64,000 nucleotides of DNA from Akebia trifoliata (taxonomy: Eukaryota > Streptophyta > Magnoliopsida > Ranunculales > Lardizabalaceae). This document shows, in pieces, positions 21,728 through 32,061 of this stretch. Below the pieces are notes generated by a model. The model was not told the DNA's origin, made no database searches, and saw nothing but the letters and a program-made list of their open reading frames with translations. Position 1 is the stretch's first letter; each line of letters opens with the position of its first letter. A program made the position numbers and the translations under genes. The stretch covers positions 13,370,760 to 13,434,759 of the forward strand of contig CM030718.1 in the NCBI GenBank assembly GCA_017979445.1, read 5' to 3'.

Positions 21728-24405
21728 TTATATGTTGAAAATCCTCAAGATAGCCATATCATTAGGAAGATCAATGACATAAGCATTGTCATTAATTTTC
21801 AGCAAGATCTTGAATGGTCCAATTTTCTTCTGCTTTAATTTGTTGTAAGTGCTTACTGGAAATCTCTCCTTGCAAAGATGAACCACAACCATATCACTCT
21901 TTTTGAAAATCTTTGGCCGACGGTGTTTGTTAACGGTAGCTTTATACTTGCTAGCTGATCCTCCAACTGCTTTTTTTGCATTAAGCATGATTGAAGTCAT
22001 CTTTTCAACCATGTTATCTGCAATAATGCTCATACTAGGTAACTTTGGTAGTGGAACTAAATCCAATGTCTGTGTGTAGGAAGTCGACAATACACAATCT
22101 CAGATGGTAATTTCCTAGTAGAAAGACTAACCACATTATTATACACAAACTCAGCTTGAGCAAGAGCAAGGACCCACTGTTTAGGTTTCTCACTAGACAA
22201 ACTCTGCAAAATATTGCCCAAGGTTAGGTTTACCAGTCTGACCATCTGTCTGTGGATGACACATACTATTGAACTACAATGATGTATTCAATCATCTCCA
22301 CAAAGTACACCAAAAGTGACGTAAGAATTTATTATACCGATCAAAAGTGATAGTCTTGGGTATACCATGTAAACGCACAACTTCTTTAAAGAACAAGTTG
22401 GCAATGTTGGTAGCATCCGATGTCTTCTTGCATGTAATGAAATTTGCCATCTTTAAAAACTTATCAACAACAACGAAAATAAAATCCATACCTCATTGAG
22501 TTCACGGAAGACCCAACACGAAGTCCATAGAAAGATAATCCCATGGTGCATAAGGTATTGGTAATGGGGTATAAAGACCGCATTCTATGTTTGACCTTTG
22601 GATATTTGGCAAGTGTAACATCGTTGTACATACTGTCCCACATTTCTCTTCAATTGTGGCCAAAAATACCATTTTTCAACTAGAACTATGGTTTGTCACG
22701 CCCCATATGACCTCCAAGTCCTCCACTATGCTTTTCTCGAATAATGTGTTCTCATAATGAGCTCTTGGGGATACATAACCGAGTTCCTTTAAACATAAAA
22801 CCATCCTGAATTTGGTATTCACCTGAACTTGGTTGTCATTCATCATTAAAGTTTTCATCATCAACATATAAATCTTTCAAATAATCAAACTCAATAACCT
22901 CACTTTTGATTTTGGTATTGGCCATTCCCAGATAGTCCTTGCTTTATCTTCATCAACTTTAATTCCCGAAACACTTGCCACGTACTCCAGAAAAATAAGA
23001 CTATCAGTGATAAATCTGCACTTCTTGAGATTGATGTACAAGCTATTCTTTTGAAGTACAGTGAACACATCCCATAAGTGTTGAACATGTTCTTCCTCAT
23101 TACAACTATAAATTAATATATCATCAAAATAAACAATCACAAACCGTCCAATGAAGGTTTGAGTACATGAGTCATCACCTTCATAAATGTACTTGGTGCA
23201 TTGGACAACCCAAATGGCATCACCAACCATCCATACAAACCCTCTTTAGTTTTGAAAGTTGTTTTTCATTCATCACTTGGTCTGATGCGAATTTGGTGGT
23301 ACCCACTCTTTAGATCTATTTTAGAAAATACCTAAGACCCATTTTAGAAAATACCTAAGACCCCTATAGCATATCAAGCATGTCATCTAGTTGTGGTATA
23401 GAGAACCTATATTTCACGATTATTTTGTTGATAGCTCTACTATCTATGCACATCCTCCAACTCCCATCTTTCTTTGAAGTCAACAAAGTTGGGACAACAC
23501 ATGGGCTCATACTTTCCCTGATCAATCCCTTACAAATCAATTCTTCAACTTGATTATGCAGGATTTCAAATTCTTTTGGGCTCATCCTATAATGTAGTCG
23601 ATTAGGCAAGCTTGCACAAGAACCAAATCAATATGGTGTTGAATATCTCTCATAGGAAAAAGTCCATCTAGAAGGTCTTTAAGTACAATCCTCTCAAATT
23701 CAACCAACAAAGGTCTCACCCTTATAAGGACTTCTAGAACCTTATCTTCTTCACTTTTCATTACTAAGGCATGCATCTCTCCTATTTCCTTAGACTCTTG
23801 TAAGATGTCACTAACGAATAGAAATGATTACCCCTCCACTTTAGTAATTTTAGGACAATTCTCTCCTTTCATAGGGACAAGGAAAATTTTAATCCCATCC
23901 TTATAGAACATGAAAGTGTTGCTCTTGCCTTTATGGGTAGAATCTACATCATACTGCCAAGGTCTACCTAATAGCATATGGCAAGCATCCATATCAACTA
24001 TGTCATAAGTAACTATATCCTTGTAAAATTTTCCAATTGAAAATGAAATTTGATATCGTTCAATTACCTTTGTTTCACCTACCTTCTTGATCAAATCAAT
24101 TGTGTATGAAGCGGGATGTTTCTCGATCCTCACTATAGCTTGTCAACCATGGTCTTAGACACAATGTTTTCACTACTACCACCATCTAGTATCAAATCAC
24201 AAATCCTTTGGTTGATTGTACAACTAGTCCTGAAGATGTTATGCTTTTGTGGGTCGATTTTTTGCCTTGGTATACACATCAGCCTACAAACAAGAAAAAC
24301 TCCTTCATCTTCGTGAGTCCAAGTCTCTTGTTCTACTTCTTCCACTTCTTCAGGATTCGATTCAACATCATCTACTACTTTAGCATGAGTTGTTAGGTTG
24401 GCCAT
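21728..24405 (-). pseudogene. Reina pol: protease, reverse transcriptase, integrase; RNase H missing
   Basis: Protease: LILDGGSSENIVS (about 24133-24200) and HMLLGRPWQYDVD (about 23930-23980). Reverse transcriptase: [17 protein letters not shown] (23364-23609) and the catalytic box [10 protein letters not shown] (in 22877-23230). The RT tail [11 protein letters not shown] is followed within about 50 bp by sequence from just before the integrase zinc domain, so RNase H and the connection are deleted. Integrase core: [20 protein letters not shown] and [12 protein letters not shown] (22292-22489), where the second catalytic Asp region reads TFDRYNKF. The C-terminal part with [20 protein letters not shown] is at 21728-22090. 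Frameshifts split it into at least six pieces. Such an enzyme set would copy RNA into DNA and integrate it in the nucleus; this copy cannot. Confidence 0.85.
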
Positions 24406-25500
24406 TGGACGTTATAGGCACTTGTTAGAATGATGTCCCGGTTGATTACAATGATAACACTTATTTAGTTGTAGGTGAGCATAAGGATTTGAAGATGAAC
24501 CCCGATTAGTGTTGGCTTTTGCAATTGACTTAGCTTGACTACTCCCAGAATCTCAATTTGTAACATGTGTATGGGTATTTCCTCGATTCAGTTCCAGTTT
24601 CGATATTGTCGTGGTGATTACAATCTTCCCAAAGGCCTGATTATGCTAACTTGGATAATCCAATTGGGTTTCAACTCTTATTGCTAACTGAATTGCATCA
24701 TTCAAAATGTAAACATGCTGTAACGAAACCCTTTCTTGGATGGCCATGTGCAATCTACCGAAAAACCTACCTACTTATTGTGATTCTGTTTCAGCAAAGA
24801 TCATTATGGGCTGAAAGTCGAAATAATTCAGCAGCATAATCCCGAATTGAGTGATTTCCTTGACAACAATTTTGGTACTATTAGAATAGTACTTGATCAT
24901 AGTCCATAGGGAAGAAGCGTGTCCTGAATAGTTGTTTCATTCTCTGCCAAGTTCGGATTAGGGCTTTCGCTTGTCGAGTTCGTGACAACTGCAACTACTC
25001 CCACCAAGTCGAAGCTCCTTCTTTAAGCTTGTAAACTACAAGCTTAACTTTCTTTTCTTCTGCAATATCCATGTAATCAAAAAAATGTTCCACCTCCAAA
25101 AGCCAATTGAAAAATCCTCTATATGGAGTTGACCATTGAAAGAAGGAAGATCAACCTTAATACGAAGATCTAAATCTTGCATTGCACCCCTTCGTTCACC
25201 TTGTTGAAGTACTATATCATCAATTTTTTCATCACTAAACCCACTTTCATGGGCTCGCCTACGAATGCTCATAACCCTCAATCCTTGAACATGTTGATCT
25301 CTATCATTAGGTATGATTCGTTCACTACCTTGGATCTGATTCTTATGCAAAACCTGAGTCAACTGGTAAATGGTAGTGTGTACGGTTTGCAACGACCATT
25401 GAGTCTCTCGTTGGAAGGATTTGAAGGTTGCTATCGTTATGACTCGAGCTGGAACATCATCCATGAGATTTGTCGAACTTGATCCATCTTTTGTTGTCAT
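24406..25500 (-). pseudogene. Reina gag, frameshifted
   Basis: Gag forms the particle that packages element RNA. The likely start is the ATG at 25500 (MTTKDGSSSTNLMDD), 18 bp from the primer site. LRIKVDLPSFNGQLHIEDF near 25130-25190 matches the start of the core gag region. The frame breaks soon after. A CCHC zinc knuckle CYHCNQPGHHSNKC is readable at 24418-24459 and is followed by a stop. Intervening parts are in shifting frames. Confidence 0.75.
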
Positions 25501-25517
25501 AGGACTGAGGAAATTGC

Positions 25518-25529
25518 GCTCTAAAACCA
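25518..25529 (-). other. Primer-binding site of the Reina element
   Basis: On the minus strand this reads TGGTTTTAGAGC, two bases inside the 5' LTR. It differs at two positions from the complement of the initiator-Met tRNA 3' end used by most chromoviruses (compare 53798-53809). Confidence 0.75.
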
Positions 25530-25531
25530 AT

Positions 25532-25989
25532 TGACGTAGCGGACCGTGAAATAAATCACGAATATGAACAAAGAAGAAGATCACCATCTTCAATCGGTAG
25601 GATTACTAGAATCTACAAGAGGAAAGGGTCTGAAACCTTTAAAAAAAATATAATTTATTTATTTAATATTATTAATTTTCATATTTGAAGCTCCTTATAT
25701 AGATAATTTCATCATAACAACTTAGAAACCTACTAAAATACTAAAAATTAACATTCCTAACCTATCTATAGCATAATAGTAACTTTCTAATCCTATTGCA
25801 ACTCAATTTAGATACTTCTAAGCACTTTTAATTAGAGTTTAAACAATAAAAATGAATTTTAAAATAAATTAGAAACTAACAAGGAATTGTACTCCTAACA
25901 TAATTATGAAATTGGAATCCTAATAGAACTAGAAATAGAAATAAAAATCTTATTAAAACTCTAACTAGAATTGTAAATGTCCTACATCA
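25532..25989 (-). repeat. 5' LTR of the Reina element
   Basis: 458 bp. Same ends as its partner. Many scattered substitutions distinguish the two LTRs, for example CGTGAAGTAAATC against CGTGAAATAAATC and GAATTTATTTA against TAATTTATTTA. Confidence 0.88.
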
Positions 25990-25994
25990 AATAA

Positions 25995-27540
25995 TGAGTT
26001 GGATAGTAAAATAAAAAGATTGGATCATAGGGAACTCCAAACATACAAAGACAATCAATTTTCAAATAGAAAAGGATTGGAGAAATATTTTTTTTATTGA
26101 TCATATTAGACTAAATCTTTAATCTAGGGCAATGCCAATGAGTATGAAATTCAAACTCTGAACCAACCCAATAGTAACAAGCTGCAATTAAGGAACATAA
26201 CACACATGAAAGCGTACAAATGATAATTGTGTTGGAGGGGGCATACACATGGTATAAGAATGGTGTAACATTATCTTCTGGGGTTTCACCAGTAATTGAG
26301 CAATTCCTCAATATTCTGCAAAAACAACACAACCTGAATCAGTACCGAACACCAACACAAATATGTAAGTGTTGGACACACTAATACTCAGAAAATTGTA
26401 CATCATTATGCAACATGTTTGTATATTTTCTTTGATATAAAAAAGGCAAGTTATCCAAATATTTACAATGTCGGTGGAAATGCAAGATGAAACCATGAAA
26501 AGACAGGTAAAAGATACGAGAAAATCGAAAATCAAAATTTTAAAATATAAAATTATATAATCTAAAATAATTTTGGCGCACAAAATTTTCAACCATTAAG
26601 GGTAGAAAATCGGAATTTTTTATTTGTAAAAAAAATTATTTTTTTAATTTAAAACATATTTTCTGCCCTTTAAGGGCCGTAATGGGTTCCTATCGATAAT
26701 TTTGTGAAAATTAGTACTTTTTTACGAATTAATTTTTTTATAGATTTTTTTTTAATAATTTCCCCTTTTAATATTAATACCTTTTCAGTGATTTTAGTCT
26801 ATCATATGTAGTTTTGGTTGTTTGGCAATATGCCTAGGGAGACTGCTAAGTATAAAATGTGATTGTGGTAGCATGGCTGAATTCGTTTTGGGGTCTCATG
26901 TTGAGCATAAGATTCATATATGGACTAGGAGATGATTTTTACCTTCTAGTGCTCATTGGACACTAGAAGATGTCATGCATTCAAATGAAAATATCTTTCT
27001 ACATATTAGGTTCTTCTATTTTAACGTGATTTAGATTCCCTTATCCACATCTTTGCGAATTTTCATGAACTGGGTGTAACTGAAATTTGGATATGAAGAT
27101 GGGTGAATTGAAGAGCTAAGAAATTTCTAATAAGAAATGAATGCTTCGTGAAAATTTAGGAGTAACCCCTTTGGTGATAAACCGAGGGAAAGTCAATTGG
27201 TATAATTTGGTAATGTGTAATGAGGGTGAATTAATACCTATGCAAAAATGAGGAAGAATTAGAGCCTCGTTTCTAAGTATTTACAAATCAGATTAAATGG
27301 TTGAGTGAAGTTATGATAACTTAACCAAGGTTTAGGGAAGATTTAACATTGAGAAAGTACAACTCCTATGTTGTTTGTTATATGATAGGGCTCTTCCTTG
27401 GATTGCATTTAGCATATGGAATTCCATTTCAAGTTTTTTCTGTTATATTTTCTCTCTCCACCACTCGCATCTTTATGTCTCTGAAACTTGAGAGACTTCC
27501 TTCACTGTTTCCTCATGAATTCAATCTGAGTTTTTTGTAA
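25995..27540. other. Intergenic, possible terminal exon only
   Basis: AT-rich. On the minus strand TTGTTTTTGCAG at about 26318-26330 looks like a splice acceptor. It is followed by an open frame to a stop at 26111 that includes one hydrophobic stretch (IIICTLSCVLCSLIAACYYW). This could be the last exon of a membrane protein, but nothing else supports it. Short plus-strand frames such as 27349-27540 are not convincing. Confidence 0.25.
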
Positions 27541-27544
27541 CACC

Positions 27545-27960
27545 TCCAATCAATCTCTTCTTTCTATATCAATTATTAACATATTAAATTTCTTTTCTTT
27601 TCAGTTCCAATTGGGTTTTATTTGGTTTCACTTCTTTTACTTATTCAGAATCTCAAGGTGTGTATCTAGGTCCCTTCGGATTGTGTTTGAGTGTTAGTCT
27701 CAGTGAGAAGTGAGTTTTCTAGGCCTTTTGTTTAATTGTAGCTCGGTGTTCACTGAAACGAGAGGGGTTTATTTTGAAGACCTCTTTGGAAGGTGGGATT
27801 GGGTTTCTAATCTTATGGGTAGTTTGTAACTATGTTTGTTTATTGTTGTTTTTGTTTTGTACTTTGTTTTGTTTCCTCTGTACTTTCTTTGGGGTTTTAG
27901 GTCATCTCAACCGTCCCCATTAATAAATTTCTTTTTAATCATAAAAAATAAAAATAAAAA
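27545..27960 (+). repeat. LINE 3' tail-like sequence with poly-A
   Basis: T/G-rich sequence ending AATAAATTTCTTTTTAATC followed by an A-rich run with interspersed T (27939-27960) resembles the 3' end of plant L1-type LINEs. The assignment is by style only. Confidence 0.4.
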
Positions 27961-28330
27961 GCATGTTGGATCAATTGATCAAAAGGGGCTTCACTGGTCT
28001 TAACTTTTGTTATCTTTGCAAGGTAGAGGGAGAGTAGACCAATCATATCCTGTTGCACTATCACTTTGCTCATCAGATTTGGTCTCATTTCATTTCTCTA
28101 TTTGGGTTGGACTAGTGTTACCCTTCTTCAATTCATGACTTGTTTGAAAGTTGGTTGGTATAGGGCAATTCCTTCAATAAGTCCAAAGAATTTAAAAATA
28201 GGTGGGAAAGAAAGTTCTGTTAAAAAGGTGGTCTGGTCTGTATTGACTTTAGTGTACGCTTTACAAAGAATTTAGGGGTATCTTTTTTGAAGATTTTGTT
28301 GTGAGATGGGAAAGGTTTCTAATCTGGATT
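27961..28330 (+). pseudogene. LINE reverse-transcriptase C-terminal zinc-binding region, decayed
   Basis: Translation gives KRGFTGLNFCYLCKVEGE, then after a stop DHILLHYHFAHQIWSHFISL and further on a Phe-Gly-Leu-Asp-Trp stretch. This matches the cysteine-histidine region found after the reverse transcriptase of plant LINEs (zf-RVT). At least two stops break the frame. Only this short piece is present, next to a LINE-like tail. Confidence 0.6.
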
Positions 28331-28771
28331 TAGAGTAGTTCTATGTATTAGGGCTGGTTTTTGGCCTAGTTTTCTTGTTTGTATCTCCCGGGCTAATCAC
28401 CTCGATCTTAACCTATTAAAGAAAAAGTACAATGTGTTGGGCTCCCATGTATCATATTAGAAAATTTAATATACCATCTTACAAAGTAAAGAAAACCAAA
28501 AGCTTTACAACCCATATTCTGGGCCATAATATGCCCTGTTGGAAAGTATCATACACCTTGTTGGGAAAATATAATTTTTTTAGCACATAAAAGAGAATTT
28601 CATTATATAACTCAACAAAATTAATCTTTGTGTTAATTCTTATTAATGGATCAATAAGAAGATTATAAAAGAGATATTCTCACAAATAGTTGTCTTTTCA
28701 ACCCATGAACCATTAAAACCTGAAAAATCAAAATTGAATTTAAAAAATAAAAGATCATCATAGAACCTTAC
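28331..28771. other. Intergenic, nothing recognised
   Basis: AT-rich sequence, with the near-duplicate phrases TGTATCATATTAG-A and AGTATCATACACC near 28450 and 28545. No coding or repeat family recognised. Confidence 0.4.
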
Positions 28772-28891
28772 CTTTAATGGAACAATAGAACACAAAGCCC
28801 CTACGGAAGCAACATTTTTCCCAAACCACCCATCCCAAGCAATATAAGAATTCGCCAAAATGCAACATGCTTCGCTAAACATCTCCAACAC
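28772..28891 (-). CDS. Candidate exon of an unrecognised host gene
   Basis: A 120-bp block open in one frame (40 codons; it includes VLEMFSEACCILANSYIAWD) lies between a good acceptor (TTAACAG, right edge) and a good donor (GTAAGG, left edge). Hydrophobic and Trp/Gly-rich composition looks like real protein. Together with 29326-29398 and 30853-30915 it suggests a minus-strand gene or gene remnant. I do not recognise the family. Exon phases need at least one more exon between this and 29326. Confidence 0.35.
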
Positions 28892-28904
28892 CTGTTAAGG
28901 CAAT

Positions 28905-28985
28905 TAAGGCAAATATTATGTTTGTGTGGTGCGTGTGTAGGTGGGTAGGTGAGTGTATGGGCATGGGTGTGTCTGTGTGGAACTC
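28905..28985. repeat. GT-rich microsatellite
   Basis: Imperfect GT/GTGT/GGTGGGT run (GTGTGTAGGTGGGTAGGTG and GGGTGTGTCTGTGTGG). Confidence 0.7.
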
Positions 28986-29325
28986 TAATGATGTCACAAT
29001 ACAACAATATTGAAATCACATTATTATTGTCAATGGAAAGGTTCGAGGTAAGCTGAACAGACCCCTAACCCAACCCTAAAGAAGCTTGTGCACTAGTCTA
29101 ACCCTCTGCCCTATCAGGCTTGAACTTGCTAAGCCCAATCCTACATAGTAGGGGTTGGATTTGGCTTTAATTAGTTTCATGCATCCTGTTCACCAAGCCT
29201 TTGCCCTAAGCATGATAAAAACAATGATTGCAAAGCTAATGCACCAAGAAACAATATGCAAATACTACTGTAAACAACAATGAAGTTCTTTCATTGTTTA
29301 TGATTTACTACAAGGACCTAAATAC

Positions 29326-29398
29326 CTTGAGAATCTCTATCTACTCGAGACCTAGAAGCCTTAGAAGAACATGATGTGTTACACTTCTTAGATTGATA
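29326..29398 (-). CDS. Candidate exon of an unrecognised host gene
   Basis: 73 bp between an acceptor (TTCTTTTTTCAG) and a donor (GTATTT). Open in the phase left by the candidate first exon. It encodes a basic, Ser-rich stretch beginning YQSKKCNTSCSSKASRSRVD. Low-complexity character makes it less decisive than 28772-28891. Confidence 0.3.
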
Positions 29399-30852
29399 CT
29401 GAAAAAAGAATCATAGAAGGTTTAACAAGCATTTCCACTTTGCTTTCTCATTTAGATTTCATTAAAACCCTTCTCTTATGGGTAGAATATAAAACTTCAT
29501 ATATGAAATTTATAAGTACCGTGTTTTATCTGTTTCATCATATAATTTTAGTCGTTGCCAAGAAAGAAGAAACTCAATTGAAAATATAATAAGTTTCTCT
29601 CAATCAGGGTTTAAAATGGCATATCAAAGGAATGTTTTGGTCAAGGAAAAAATCGATAATGTATCGATTGATACATTCCAATACATTCAGCCAACATTGG
29701 TACATATTGGCCACATTTGGCCAACATTGGTACGTATTGGCCACTAGATTCTGATATTTTGAGTCGTGCTCTCTAGTGGTTTTCATCCTAAAATATAGTG
29801 TAAATGCTAGATATTGCCTAGAATAGAGGAAGTCTTGAATTTAAAGTACCACACAAAACAAAAACCCAAGATGGATTAATAAACAATAAAGGAAAGAAAT
29901 AAAGATCAAAACACAAGATGGGAACATAAAACCACGGATGAAATAATAAACAAAATCCCAAACAAGTTCCCAAGAGCATATGCTCCATTTTAATGATAAT
30001 ATATAAAAAAATCAGTATTCCTCCCAAAATAATCTCTAATTTCTATTGGTTATATTACATTATATATAAATAAATAAATAAAAGTAAAAGATGAAAATCT
30101 CAGTAATTTCAATTTCTCATATATTTATTATATATACATTTATAGTGGTCCCTAGCCATAGTTTAAAACCATGTATCTCATCTTGTCTCACTACCCACTG
30201 ATATTGAGTTGACTCATCTAAGTCATCTCATCTCAAATGATTCAAACAGTTTAAAGTGGTTTAAATTTATTTAATATATTTATATTTATATTTAAATAAT
30301 TATAGTGTTCTTATAATAAGGTTAATTAATACATTTAGCAAAAACAATATTTTATATAAATAAATAAAAACATTTAATAAATTAACAGGAACAAAAACCC
30401 AGGTTGACTAGGCCAAAATTTTAATAATATTGGATGAGTCATAAAAGAATGTCCCTAACCCGACTATTGAAATAAATCTATCTATCCCTCACACCAAGGA
30501 TTATTCATGGGAAGACAACAGCTGAGCTCAATTGGGATTTTGAGAGAAAAATTATTGTTGCTTTGTGGAAAACAACAGCCCACCAGTTTCTCATTTATTC
30601 CATTTGGATTTTTAGTTGAGTGTTAGTGTCTCACAAGGGCAGGAGAGGAACTAATTCCAAAATTAACAAAAAATTCACACCAATAAAAGAGAAAACAAAA
30701 ACAAACCCTAAAATCAAGGGTTGAAATAGAGGAGGATCCCTATGAGCGAAATAAAAATCCTAAATTCATCTCTCTTTCTCTGCAAATGTGATCTCTTCAC
30801 AAGCCAACAATCAATTAAATTGAGAAATAGAATACATGGTGAGGGGTATTAC
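29399..30852. other. Intron-like or intergenic sequence
   Basis: No gene recognised. About 29640-29745 has a local repeat of GCCAACATTGGTAC-TATTGGCCAC and a near-palindrome AATGTATCGATTGATACATT. Around 30170-30270 there is a TCTCATCT-rich patch starting AGTTTAAAACCATG. If the candidate gene is real, this is mostly its first intron. Confidence 0.35.
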
Positions 30853-30915
30853 CTGCGATCTCCGCTTTCTGATCTCTAATAAGGTCTCATGTTCGATTTC
30901 TGAATATTCGAGCAT
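30853..30915 (-). CDS. Candidate first coding exon of an unrecognised host gene
   Basis: From ATG at 30915 to a donor CAG/GTAATA at 30853: 21 codons, MLEYSEIEHETLLEIRKRRS plus Gln, charged and helix-prone. The sequence before the ATG is a pyrimidine-rich leader ending CTACCTAAGG. The exon ends on a codon boundary, matching the phase of 29326-29398. The family is not recognised. Confidence 0.35.
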
Positions 30916-31129
30916 CCTTAGGTAGAAAAAAAAAATATTGACAGTGGAGATTGGAGAATCATCTTTTAAATCATTCACCTCGTAGGATGAGCAGTTTTTC
31001 GAAGAAAGAGAGGAGAAAATTGTGCCCACTTTCTCCTTATGTGTAAAGCAGATATTAAAGTTTAAATAAAATGACATTAATACCCTCTTCAAGATAAGGA
31101 TTTAACAAACTCTCTCTCTCTCTCTGGCT

Positions 31130-32061
31130 ACGAACGTAAAAGTGAAAAAAATAATATAGTTGAAGTAATAAAATTGAGATTAAAATGATAAATGATAAAA
31201 ATAAAATATATTAAAAAGATAAAAGAGAAAATATAATAAAATTAAGAGATATGAAGAATAAATAAAATAAAGTGGATCCCAAAAAATTATAAGTTGATGG
31301 AAGAGTATTATTCAAAAAATTAAGATTAGAGAGTAAGAGATAAAAAATAGTGAACTCAATTAAGGAGGTAAAAAAGAAAATATAATAAAATTAGAAAAGA
31401 ATGCATTATCTTTCGAGTTAAGGGGTAAAAGTGAAAAAAAATTAGAGTTAGAGGGATATTATTAAAAAATTGAACTTAAAGAGATAAAACATGAAAAATA
31501 ATAAAATGAATTAAAAAGGTAGAACATAAAATATAATAAAATTAGAGGAGGTAAAGGATAAAAGAAATAAAGTTGGTATTATGAAACTATAGTATGATGG
31601 GAAGTTTAACCCACACAATTATTATAAAAAGTTGAGATTAAAGGGGTACAAAATAAAAAATAATAAAGTGAACTAAAGGGATAAAAAAAGAAAATATAGT
31701 AAAGTTAGGGGAGGTAAAGAATAAATTAAATAAAGTGAATTTCAAGAAACTATAATTTGATGAAAGAGGTATTATTAAAAAAAAATGAGGTTAAAGGAGT
31801 AAGAAACGAAAAATAATAATGTGGTTGCAATAGTAAAAGAGAAAATATAGTACAATTAGAAGGACATCATCTTTCAAGTTAAGGGAGTAAAAGTGAAAAA
31901 AAAAATAAAGTTGAAAGAGTATTGTTAAAAAAAATTGAGATTAAAGGAATAAAAGATAAAAAAAAATAATAAAGTGGAGTAAAGGGGTAGAAGACAAAAT
32001 ATAATAAAATTATAGGAGGTGAAGAATAAATGAAATAAAGTTGGTCCCATGACATTATAAT
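31130..32061. repeat. Degenerate AT-rich satellite-like repeats
   Basis: At least four diverged copies, about 150-200 bp each, of AAAATATAATAAAATTAG-GAGGTAAAGAATAA-ATAAAGTGG followed by a CTATAATTTGATG-type phrase and AAAATTGAGATTAAAGG. Strong purine bias on the plus strand. The array resumes right of the solo LTR (35005-35040, TTTGATGGGAGGTTTAACCC), so the LTR inserted into it. Confidence 0.65.

Larger units (their letters stand above)
21188..25989 (-). mobile_element. Reina-type Ty3/gypsy element with both LTRs, internally deleted
   Basis: A 4.8-kb element flanked by a perfect target duplication AATAA (21183-21187 and 25990-25994). LTRs are 457 and 458 bp with ends TGATGTAGGA...GCTACGTCA on the minus strand. 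Order on the minus strand is LTR, primer site, gag, protease, reverse transcriptase, integrase, purine-rich stretch, LTR. Short LTRs and the protein style (a DGGSS protease and [19 protein letters not shown] in the reverse transcriptase) fit the Reina chromovirus clade. LTRs differ at many positions by eye, so the insertion is older than the Tekay element at 45789-57023. It has no intact gene. Confidence 0.9.

Noticed and set aside
26308..26592. 94-codon hydrophobic minus-strand frame
   Set aside because: AT-rich translation with Phe/Ile/Tyr bias, no supporting context.
28801..29019. Gly-rich LGMGGLGKMLLP resembling a nucleotide-binding P-loop of resistance proteins
   Set aside because: The frame is out of phase with the splice-bounded frame, the downstream Thr residues are absent and no NB-ARC motifs follow.
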